Assembly: GCA_947475685.1 (NCBI GenBank)
Contig: CANJNC010000002.1
Coordinates: forward strand, 1-64,000
Direction: 5' to 3'
Origin: Comamonadaceae bacterium
GTDB taxonomy: Bacteria > Pseudomonadota > Gammaproteobacteria > Burkholderiales > Burkholderiaceae_C
Length of the DNA stretch: 64,000 nucleotides
Part shown: one piece after another, positions 8,619 to 16,320 of the stretch
How positions within the stretch are numbered: the stretch's first letter is position 1
Layout of the letters: each line of letters starts with the position of its first letter
Notes under the pieces: generated by a model
What the model was told of the DNA's origin: nothing
Seen by the model: the letters and a program-made list of their open reading frames with translations, nothing else
The model's database searches: none
Position numbers and translations under genes: made by a program

Positions 8619-9530
8619 ATGACTTTTTTCAATGACCTGATCAGCGCCCAAGAATTACAGACTTTAATCTCCAAGGCTCACGCCACTTCAAACAATCAGC
8701 CCCCATCTCTACTGATCTTTGACGTGAGCTACGACTTGAACGATGAGAACTGGGGACGCTCGCAATACCAACAGTTGCACATCGCGCATGCACATTTTGC
8801 GGACTTGGGATTGGATTTGAGCGAATCAAACCCCCAACTTGCCATCAATGGAGGCAGACACCCGCTGCCCAGTCGCGAGAATTTTGCAAAATGGCTTGGA
8901 CGCTTTCAAATTCATGCCCAAACGCAAGTGGTTGTGTACGACCGAAACCAAAATAACTTCTGCGGTCGTCTTTGGTGGATGCTCAAATGGTGTGGTCATT
9001 CGAATGTGGCCGTTCTCGATGGCGCCTTTAAGACATGGCTTCAAATACACGGACAAACCCACGCCAACACCCCAGATCCCATCTTGGATCAAGCCCATGA
9101 CCTTGAAGCGGCCTACCCATTGTCCACACCTTGCCTGCAACTGAAAACCATCGATGAAGTTTCCAAAAACCTTGGTAGCCCACATCAAACGCTCTTAGAT
9201 GCCAGAGGCCGGCCCCGCTACTTGGGTCTGCAAGAGCCCTTGGACCCGATCGCAGGCCACATACCCGATGCGCTCAATAGGCCTTTTACTGAGAACTTCA
9301 ATGAACAGGGCTTGTTCAAAAGCAAGTCGCAACTGAGAGAGGAATTTCTCACCCTATTGAATGGAAAGTCAGCATCTACAGTTGTTCATCAATGTGGCAG
9401 TGGTGTCAGTGCAGTGCCCAATATCATTGCCATGCAGTTGGCAGGACTGGGAGAGAGCAGCTTGTATGCGGGCAGTTGGAGCGAGTGGTCTAGAACCCCT
9501 GGCGTGCCAATCTCATCCCCACAACCCTAA
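8619..9530 (+). CDS. Sulfurtransferase, 3-mercaptopyruvate/thiosulfate type (two rhodanese domains)
   Basis: A 303-residue protein from the ATG at 8619; a TTG at 8577 would add 14 residues but has no obvious ribosome site. It has two tandem rhodanese domains. The second carries the active-site loop CGSGVS with the persulfide cysteine near residue 259; CGSGV(S/T) is closer to mercaptopyruvate sulfurtransferases (SseA) than to the CRxGxR type of thiosulfate sulfurtransferase. The first domain has the usual GRHPLPS and FCGRLWWMLKWCGH segments. It transfers sulfane sulfur to thiols or cyanide. It lies 62 bp after the Rieske gene on the same strand and may share its transcript. Confidence 0.88.
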   Translation: MTFFNDLISAQELQTLISKAHATSNNQPPSLLIFDVSYDLNDENWGRSQYQQLHIAHAHFADLGLDLSESNPQLAINGGRHPLPSRENFAKWLGRFQIHAQTQVVVYDRNQNNFCGRLWWMLKWCGHSNVAVLDGAFKTWLQIHGQTHANTPDPILDQAHDLEAAYPLSTPCLQLKTIDEVSKNLGSPHQTLLDARGRPRYLGLQEPLDPIAGHIPDALNRPFTENFNEQGLFKSKSQLREEFLTLLNGKSASTVVHQCGSGVSAVPNIIAMQLAGLGESSLYAGSWSEWSRTPGVPISSPQP

Positions 9531-9575
9531 AGAAGCTTCACTTCAAGCTCACGAGATGCTGCACATGGCCCAAAC

Positions 9576-10391
9576 TCAGTGAAAAAATATTTGCGTACAA
9601 TTCACCAAAGCCATGCCTGAAAACAGCCATAAAATTTGATGCACCGTGGCTTGGGCACTCAAGCGTTTTTGCAGTTGCGGGATGAGGTCGGCCAAGGCCA
9701 CGTACAAATAACTGCTGCTTGCGACACTGAGCATATAGGGGACCCAAAATTCGCGCCCCTCAAGCAATGTATAGGCCAATAAACCGCCCAAGGTGGTCAC
9801 CAATCCTGAGAGCGACAATTTGAGCAAGGCTTGGTTTTTGACCCCTCCCGTGTTGGCCAACACCGTCAGATCCCCCATGTGATGAGGAATTTCGTGAGCC
9901 AACACCGCCATGCTGGCAGCATACCCCAGGTTCAAATCGGCCATGAAAGCGCCCGCAACCATGATCCCATCGCCAAACGCATGAACGCTGTCACCGAGCA
10001 AGACCGACCAGCCACCAACTTTGACGTCCGCAGAATCAGCATGAGCCTGCGCGTTTGCATCGTGGTCATGTCCATGCGCATGCCCGCCGTGCATGGCCTC
10101 TCCGTGCTCATGCCCATGGTGCCAAAGCTCTGCCTTGTCCAACAAAAAGAAAAATATCAAACCGACGAGCAAGGTCATGAACAAATGACTTGGCGAAGCT
10201 CCTGAGCCAAAGGCCTCAGGCAACAAATGCAAAAACGCCGTCGCCAAGAGTGCACCGGCTGCCAAGCTGAGCATGTGCTGCTGATAACGGCTTAACAAGG
10301 CTTTGGTCAAAACAAAAGCGGCAAAGACGCTGCCAACACCACATGTGAGGGTACCCAAAATAATAGCCGCCAAGGTCAAATCAATTTCCAC
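9576..10391 (-). CDS. ZIP family divalent metal transporter
   Basis: A 271-residue inner-membrane protein with about eight hydrophobic segments. Between segments 3 and 4 is a long cytoplasmic loop very rich in histidine (HHGHEHGEAMHGGHAHGHDH), the metal-sensing or metal-binding loop of ZIP proteins. The transport site is visible as DSVHAFGDG in segment 4 and LAHEIPHHMGD in segment 5, a HEIPHH variant of the usual HExPHE. It probably imports zinc or a similar cation. It follows the dienelactone-hydrolase-like gene by 41 bp and may be the last gene of the polA unit. Confidence 0.92.
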   Translation of the reverse strand: MEIDLTLAAIILGTLTCGVGSVFAAFVLTKALLSRYQQHMLSLAAGALLATAFLHLLPEAFGSGASPSHLFMTLLVGLIFFFLLDKAELWHHGHEHGEAMHGGHAHGHDHDANAQAHADSADVKVGGWSVLLGDSVHAFGDGIMVAGAFMADLNLGYAASMAVLAHEIPHHMGDLTVLANTGGVKNQALLKLSLSGLVTTLGGLLAYTLLEGREFWVPYMLSVASSSYLYVALADLIPQLQKRLSAQATVHQILWLFSGMALVNCTQIFFH

Positions 10392-10432
10392 CTAAAAAAC
10401 CTCACCATCCATGCCCATCAAACCAACTCCTT

Positions 10433-11392
10433 TTACGCCCTCAACCACTCTTTGAACCAGGCCAACGTTTGTTGCCATGCATCAGTCGCTGCGCCTTGAT
10501 CGTATGAGCTGCGGTAGTCGGCGTGAAAAGCGTGCCCCACTCCTGGGTATATCACAAAACGACTGCTTTGCGCAGATTTGACACCTGCGCGGCCCAAGAT
10601 CTGTAATTTTTCTTGCATCCTTTGAATCGACTCCAAGGCAATGGATGGATCTTTGTCTCCATACAAACCCAAAACAGGCGCGCGCAATCCTTGCATTAAA
10701 TCCAAGGGATGTTTGGGCGTATTGGGCGTCTGAGCGCCTTGCAACCTCCCGTACCACACTGCCGCTGCTTTGAGCTTTTCTTGCTGAGCGGCATATAGCC
10801 AAGCAATTCGACCACCCCAACAAAAACCATTGATGGCCAAACGATCTACATCAAAACCTTGATTTTTCGCCCACAACACACACGCGTCCAAATCGGACAA
10901 GACCTGATGATCGGGCACTTTGTCAATCACCTCAGACTGCAATTTCGACAATTGCGCATATTCGCTAGGATCGCCTTGGCGGGCGAAAAGCTCTGGCGCA
11001 ATGGCACAGTAACCCGCTTGCGCAAACCGACGCGCGACATCGGCAATGTACTCATGCACACCAAAAATTTCAGATATCACAAGCACAACGGGCGGATGCA
11101 AGGTGTTGCTTGGTTTGGCCACAAAGACGGGGAATTTAAACCCATCACGCTCGAGCATCACCTCAGTCGTATCTAAACCCAAAGAAGAGGTGCGAATCGC
11201 AGTTTGAGCGATCAAGGGGGAGGCGGCCAAGGCGTAGCCAACTCCCAAAGCCGTTTGAATGGCAAGCCGACGCGTGCTCAAGCCTTGGCTGAGCAGCGTG
11301 CCCACGCCACACACGTCTTTGTCTGGCTTGATGCCTGACTCAATCCCCGACTGAGCACCTGAACTGATATCCGTCTTTCGATTCTCACCCAT
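10433..11392 (-). CDS. Dienelactone hydrolase family protein with twin-arginine signal
   Basis: A 319-residue alpha/beta hydrolase. I place the start at the ATG at 11392 (AAGGGGG upstream) rather than an earlier in-frame start, which would run into polA. After about 45 polar residues comes STRRLAIQTALGVGYALAA, a twin-arginine-type signal, so a folded periplasmic location is likely. The catalytic triad is Cys in GFCWGG (about residue 190), Asp in YGDKDPS and His in GVGHAFH, the Cys-Asp-His arrangement of dienelactone hydrolases. The substrate cannot be deduced; no chlorocatechol genes are nearby. It lies 32 bp downstream of polA. Confidence 0.88.
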   Translation of the reverse strand: MGENRKTDISSGAQSGIESGIKPDKDVCGVGTLLSQGLSTRRLAIQTALGVGYALAASPLIAQTAIRTSSLGLDTTEVMLERDGFKFPVFVAKPSNTLHPPVVLVISEIFGVHEYIADVARRFAQAGYCAIAPELFARQGDPSEYAQLSKLQSEVIDKVPDHQVLSDLDACVLWAKNQGFDVDRLAINGFCWGGRIAWLYAAQQEKLKAAAVWYGRLQGAQTPNTPKHPLDLMQGLRAPVLGLYGDKDPSIALESIQRMQEKLQILGRAGVKSAQSSRFVIYPGVGHAFHADYRSSYDQGAATDAWQQTLAWFKEWLRA

Positions 11393-11424
11393 GCGGAACG
11401 CCCCCTTTTGACCCCAATCGACTC

Positions 11425-14238
11425 TCAATGCGCCTGATCCCAATTCAAACCAAAACCAAGCTCTGCCACCAAAGGCACGCTCAATGCAGCCACTTGAGCC
11501 ATCAGACGTGGCACATTTTCTTTGACCCAATCGAGCTCCCTTTGCGGCACCTCAAACACCAATTCATCGTGGACTTGCATGATAATTTTGGTCCTCAGCC
11601 CATTGGCATCAATTTCATGTTGAATTTTGATCATGCTCATCTTGATCAAGTCAGCCGCTGTGCCTTGCATGGGCGCATTGATCGCAGCACGCTCAGAACC
11701 TGCGCGGCGTGGACCGTTAGGAGAATTGATCTCAGGCAAGTACAAACGTCGACCAAAAACCGTTTGAACATAACCCTTGGCTTTGGCACTGATTCGCGTG
11801 GAATCCATGTAGCGCTTCACACCAGAGAAGCGGTCAAAGTAGCGTTCAATATAGAGCTTGGCTGCCGTATTATCAATGCCCAAAGCTTTGGCCAATCCAA
11901 AGGCACTCATGCCATAGATCAAACCAAAATTGATGACTTTGGCATAGCGTCGTTGCTCGGAGCTGACCTCTTGCTGAGGAACTCCGAATATTTCAGCGGC
12001 CGTCGCGCGGTGAACGTCTATGCCCTCATGAAAAGCTTTTAAGAGCGCCTCATCTTCACTGATGTGGGCCATGATGCGCAATTCAATTTGGCTGTAATCG
12101 GCACTCGCAATGACGCACTCAGCTGGCGCCACGAAGGCCTCTCTGACTCGCCGGCCCTCTGGTGTTCGAATAGGAATGTTTTGTAAATTGGGGTCGTTGC
12201 TTGACAAACGCCCTGTGACAGCAACCGCTTGCGCATAATGTGTGTGCACACGCTTCGTGTTGGGATTGATCAACGTCGCCAACTTATCGGTGTAGGTACT
12301 TTTGAGCTTGCTTAAACCTCGATGCTCTAAAATTTTAGCGGGCAAAGGAAAGTCCAAAGCCAACTTCTCCAGCACCTCCTCATCCGTGCTTGGTGCACCC
12401 TTGGCCGTTTTCTTAACAATTGGAAGACCTAATTTTTCAAAAAATATTTCACCAATTTGTTTGGGTGAGTTCAGGTTAAAAGACGTCCCTGCCAAGGCGT
12501 GTGCCTCCAACTCCAATTGATCAATGCGAACACCCAGTTGCGCACTTTGGAGCTCAAGGGTTTGGGCATCAATCATGACTCCATTGCGCTCAACCCGATA
12601 CAAGGCTTCGCTGCTGTCAACCTCCAAGCGATAGATCAATGAGAGCTTGTCATCGTCTTGAATTCGTGGCCACAAGACTTCATGCACCTCAAGCGTCATG
12701 TCTGCATCCTCGCATGCATATTGCGTGGCCTTATCAATCGAGACTCTTGCAAAGGGTATTTGGTGTGCGCCCTTGCCACACACGTCCTCATAAGACAAAC
12801 CTGTTCGAGCCAAATGTCTTTGTCCCAAACTCTCCAAACCATGCGGGCGATGGACTTCAAGCACATAACTCTCAAGCATGGTGTCGTGTACATAGCCCTG
12901 AACTTCAATGCCGTGATTTGCAAAAACATGTCGATCGTACTTGAAGTGCTGCCCCAATTTATGCGCCAAAGGATCCTCCAACCAGGGCTTGAGTCGCAGC
13001 AAGACTTCATGCAAGTTTAGCTGTGATTGACCAATCTCCAAATCATGCCCCAGGGGGACATAAGAAGCTGATCCAGGTGTCGCAGACCAACTCAAACCAA
13101 TCAACTGCGCTTTCAAAGGGATCAATGAATCCGTCTCGGTATCCAAACTGACCAAGGACGCACGCTTGAGCGCCTCAAAAGAGCGCTCAAACTGCTCCCA
13201 CGTGGTGATGCATTCGTAATGACGCTCAAGGATCAAGGAGGGCTTGGGCGCCAAATCTCCAAAGAGATCTTGCCCCTCACGCGTGTCTTCTTGGCCAACG
13301 CCCGCGCCCAAGAGGTCAGAAGATGGCGCAGCTTGCTCGCTTGCGTGCAGGGACGCACCAAAGGTTTTGACCAAACCCTTGAAACCAAACTTTTCACAAA
13401 ACTCAACCAAACCCTCAGACCGAGGCTTGGACAACTTTAAATCATGCATCTCGGGCAGTTGGGGCAAATGCATGCTCAAATCACAATCGGTCTTGATCGT
13501 GACGAGCCGTTTGGCCATGGGCAACCACTCCAAAGAGTTTCGCAAGTTCTCGCCAACCACGCCGGTGATCTCCGCCGCGTTTGCAATCACTGCATCCAAG
13601 GATCCATACTGCGTCAACCATTTGACGGCTGTCTTGGGCCCCACCTTTGGAACACCAGGAACGTTATCAACCGAATCGCCCACCAAGGTTTGGTAATCAA
13701 TCATGCGCTCAGGAGGCACGCCAAATTCTTTTTCAACGCCCTGAACATCGCGTTTTTTTTGGTTCATCGTATCAAAAATCATGATGCGCTCATCGACCAA
13801 TTGGCTCATGTCTTTATCGCCACTGGAGATCACCACTCTAAAGCCCTGAGCACTTGCAAGCTTGGCCAGTGTGCCCAAGACATCATCGGCCTCAACGCCT
13901 GGCACCGTCAAGACAGGCCAGCCAAGCAATTGAACCACCTCGTGAATGGGCTCTATTTGACTGCGCAAATCATCTGGCATTGCAGAACGCTGAGCTTTGT
14001 ACGCAGGGTACCACTCATCCCTAAAGGTTGGTCCTTTGGCATCAAACACACAGGCTGCGAAATGAGTTGGAAAGTCTTTTTGCAGACTTTGCATCATATT
14101 GATCATGCCGCGAATTGCACCCGTTGCAGGACTGCTCGGGTCTGATGGCCTAGCCCGCAAATCGGGCATGGCATGAAATGCACGGTAAAGGTAACTCGAA
14201 CCGTCAACGAGCAGTAATAAGGGTTGGTCTTCTTGCAT
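11425..14238 (-). CDS. polA: DNA polymerase I
   Basis: A 937-residue repair polymerase that removes RNA primers and fills gaps. I start at the ATG at 14238 (MQEDQPLLLLVDGSSYLYRA), since the frame upstream to 14301 shows no family similarity. The 5'-3' exonuclease domain fills roughly the first 300 residues (GDKDMSQL, VGDSVDNVPGVPKVGPKTA). The 3'-5' exonuclease keeps its metal ligands (SLDTETDS and YACEDADMTLE), so proofreading should be active. Polymerase motifs are A (ADYSQIELR), B (RRYAKVINFGLIYG) and C (VHDELVFEV). Length is normal. It heads a minus-strand unit with the hydrolase and ZIP genes and is divergent from thrB. Confidence 0.97.
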   Translation of the reverse strand: MQEDQPLLLLVDGSSYLYRAFHAMPDLRARPSDPSSPATGAIRGMINMMQSLQKDFPTHFAACVFDAKGPTFRDEWYPAYKAQRSAMPDDLRSQIEPIHEVVQLLGWPVLTVPGVEADDVLGTLAKLASAQGFRVVISSGDKDMSQLVDERIMIFDTMNQKKRDVQGVEKEFGVPPERMIDYQTLVGDSVDNVPGVPKVGPKTAVKWLTQYGSLDAVIANAAEITGVVGENLRNSLEWLPMAKRLVTIKTDCDLSMHLPQLPEMHDLKLSKPRSEGLVEFCEKFGFKGLVKTFGASLHASEQAAPSSDLLGAGVGQEDTREGQDLFGDLAPKPSLILERHYECITTWEQFERSFEALKRASLVSLDTETDSLIPLKAQLIGLSWSATPGSASYVPLGHDLEIGQSQLNLHEVLLRLKPWLEDPLAHKLGQHFKYDRHVFANHGIEVQGYVHDTMLESYVLEVHRPHGLESLGQRHLARTGLSYEDVCGKGAHQIPFARVSIDKATQYACEDADMTLEVHEVLWPRIQDDDKLSLIYRLEVDSSEALYRVERNGVMIDAQTLELQSAQLGVRIDQLELEAHALAGTSFNLNSPKQIGEIFFEKLGLPIVKKTAKGAPSTDEEVLEKLALDFPLPAKILEHRGLSKLKSTYTDKLATLINPNTKRVHTHYAQAVAVTGRLSSNDPNLQNIPIRTPEGRRVREAFVAPAECVIASADYSQIELRIMAHISEDEALLKAFHEGIDVHRATAAEIFGVPQQEVSSEQRRYAKVINFGLIYGMSAFGLAKALGIDNTAAKLYIERYFDRFSGVKRYMDSTRISAKAKGYVQTVFGRRLYLPEINSPNGPRRAGSERAAINAPMQGTAADLIKMSMIKIQHEIDANGLRTKIIMQVHDELVFEVPQRELDWVKENVPRLMAQVAALSVPLVAELGFGLNWDQAH

Positions 14239-14448
14239 AGGTGTATTTTGCCTTCTAAGACAGACCTCGGGCCCAGAAAACCTTAAAAAAATAAATCCCA
14301 AACCCCTTTTATGGGCTAAAAATCAAAGTCTCTCCTCCCTTGCAGGTATAACCCCTCTACAATCGGTTTAAATTTGAACGCAAAAACCGAGCAAATCCGA
14401 CGGGAATCTAAAATCTTTGTCCAACGGGGATCAACTTTCAAGCCCGCC

Positions 14449-14462
14449 AATTTTGCAAAATT
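14449..14462. promoter_or_regulatory. 14-bp palindrome AATTTTGCAAAATT upstream of thrB
   Basis: A perfect palindrome in the 282-bp polA-thrB divergent gap, 59 bp before the thrB start. A TACAAT that could be a plus-strand -10 lies at 14358-14363. The palindrome may be an operator, but AT-rich palindromes of this size also occur by chance, and I assign no regulator. Confidence 0.3.
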
Positions 14463-14520
14463 CAACATCCACGTGCTGCTCCAACGCAAACGATCCTTTT
14501 AACTTTTCATGTGTTTTTAA

Positions 14521-15504
14521 ATGGCCGTATTCACACAAGTCACTCTGCTGCAAGCCCAAGCGCTTATAGATCAGCTGAACCTTGGACAAGTTCTGGCACT
14601 CAAAGGCATCGAAGGTGGCATCGAAAACACCAACTATTTTTTAGACTGTACTGGAGCCGACACACAAGCAAGTCAACCCCAGCACTTTGTGTTGACCCTG
14701 TTTGAGCGGCTTGGCAAAGAGGAGTTGCCCTTTTACCTTCATTTGATGAAGCACCTGGCCAACAAAGGCATTCCTGTTCCAGACCCTCAAGTCAATGCGC
14801 AAGGCGACTTGCTCTTTGAGGTGGCAGGAAAACCCGCCGCACTTGTCAACCGATTGAGCGGCAAAAGTCATCTTCAGCCCAATGAAAAACACTGCGCCAC
14901 AGTTGCACAAATGCTGGCGAAAATGCACCTCGCTGGCCAAGACTATGCATTGATTCAACCCAACTTAAGGGGTCTGAATTGGTGGCTCGAAACAGCCCCA
15001 AGTATTTTAGAGTTCTTGGATGAAGACAACCAAGCTCTCCTCAAGCAAGAGATGGCCTTTCAAGTGAATTTGGCTCAAACCTCGCAGTATGCAAGCTTGC
15101 CCAAAGGGGCCATACATGCCGATTTATTCAGAGACAATGTCATGTTTGAGGGCGAGCAACTGACAGGATTTTTTGACTTTTACTTTGCAGGCACTGACGC
15201 TTGGCTCTTTGATGTCGCCGTGTGCTTGAACGATTGGTGCATTGATCTCGAATCTGGCACAATTGACCAAGAACGCATGCAGGCATTTTTAAAAGCTTAT
15301 CAACTCGAGCGTCCTTTTACCACCCAAGAAAGGCGTTTATTCCATCCGCTCTTGCGCGCCGCTGCTCTGCGATTTTGGATCTCCAGACTTTGGGATTTCT
15401 ACCTCCCTCGGCAAGCCGATCTTTTAAAGGCACACGACCCCAAACACTTTGAACGCATCTTGAAATTAAGAGCCCAAAGCCCATTGAGCGACTCTCCTTT
15501 TTGA
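14521..15504 (+). CDS. thrB: Homoserine kinase (aminoglycoside-phosphotransferase fold)
   Basis: A 327-residue kinase of the APH/choline-kinase superfamily, the beta/gamma-type homoserine kinase, not the GHMP type of E. coli. It phosphorylates homoserine in threonine synthesis. The N-terminus FTQVTLLQAQALI and the GGIENTNYFL nucleotide-site strand are typical. The catalytic loop is HADLFRDNVMF (about 199-209), followed by the metal-binding DFYFAGTDAWLFDVAV. Length fits the family (about 320). It overlaps or abuts the next gene. The ATG at 14521 has only weak purine-rich sequence upstream. Confidence 0.94.
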   Translation: MAVFTQVTLLQAQALIDQLNLGQVLALKGIEGGIENTNYFLDCTGADTQASQPQHFVLTLFERLGKEELPFYLHLMKHLANKGIPVPDPQVNAQGDLLFEVAGKPAALVNRLSGKSHLQPNEKHCATVAQMLAKMHLAGQDYALIQPNLRGLNWWLETAPSILEFLDEDNQALLKQEMAFQVNLAQTSQYASLPKGAIHADLFRDNVMFEGEQLTGFFDFYFAGTDAWLFDVAVCLNDWCIDLESGTIDQERMQAFLKAYQLERPFTTQERRLFHPLLRAAALRFWISRLWDFYLPRQADLLKAHDPKHFERILKLRAQSPLSDSPF

Positions 15505-15539
15505 ATACCCCAACCCATCACTCCACAACCCATCCCAGC

Positions 15540-16316
15540 ATGAAATTAAACATTGTTCTAGCCAAATCAGGCACCATTTGGGTTCAGCAAGGGGCGAGGA
15601 CCTTTGTTCGACAGCCAATTGCACTCACTGGTCTTTTTTTGATGTTCATGGCCTTGATGTCCTTGGTCTCGATGATCCCATTGCTAGGTGGCGTGATTGG
15701 ACTGATGCTCATTCCCAGCGCAAGCTTAGGCCTCATGGCTGGCGCACAAGAGGCTTTGGCTGGCAAATTCCCCAAGCCCTTGACCCTCTTTTGCGCCTTT
15801 CGCGTATCCAAGGAGAAAACAAAGCAGATGTTGCTCTTGGGTGTTTTTTATGCCCTTGGGTTTTTAGTATTGGCTGGGATATCCGCCTTGGTTGATGGAG
15901 GCGGTTTTGCTAAATTTTATTTGGTAGGTAACACGCTGACCAAAGAGCTGATCTTAAAGAGCGACTTTCAACAAGCCATGTGGCTTGCGCTCATTTTGTA
16001 CATCCCATTTTCTAGCCTTTTTTGGCATGCCCCTGCCTTGGTGTTTTGGCACGGCGTGAGTGTACCCAAGAGCTTGTTTTTCTCAAGCATCGCTTGCATC
16101 TCCAATTGGAGAGCTTTTTTAATGTTCACGCTGACTTGGACAGCAATTTTTGCTGCGGTTGCTTTGGCCCTTGGCGTGCTGTCAAGCTTGAGTGAAGAGT
16201 CTTCTTGGGTCAGCGAGCTGCTTTTGCCCGTGATGCTGATTTTGGCCTCCATATTTTTCACATCCTCCTTGTTCAGCTTCAAAGATTGCTTTACCTCTGA
16301 GACCATCTTGGCCTGA
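15540..16316 (+). CDS. BPSS1780-family membrane protein, function unknown
   Basis: A 258-residue integral membrane protein starting MKLNIVLAKSG, with about six hydrophobic segments. The N-terminal pattern (one short hydrophilic strand, GTIWVQQGARTFVRQP, then a long helix) matches the betaproteobacterial BPSS1780 family of uncharacterised membrane proteins, commonly found beside thrB and uvrD. A TTG at 15501 overlapping the thrB stop would add 13 residues, but I prefer the ATG at 15540. Co-transcription with thrB is likely. Its stop lies only 4 bp from that of convergent uvrD, leaving no room for a private terminator. Confidence 0.8.
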   Translation: MKLNIVLAKSGTIWVQQGARTFVRQPIALTGLFLMFMALMSLVSMIPLLGGVIGLMLIPSASLGLMAGAQEALAGKFPKPLTLFCAFRVSKEKTKQMLLLGVFYALGFLVLAGISALVDGGGFAKFYLVGNTLTKELILKSDFQQAMWLALILYIPFSSLFWHAPALVFWHGVSVPKSLFFSSIACISNWRAFLMFTLTWTAIFAAVALALGVLSSLSEESSWVSELLLPVMLILASIFFTSSLFSFKDCFTSETILA

Positions 16317-16320
16317 ACGC

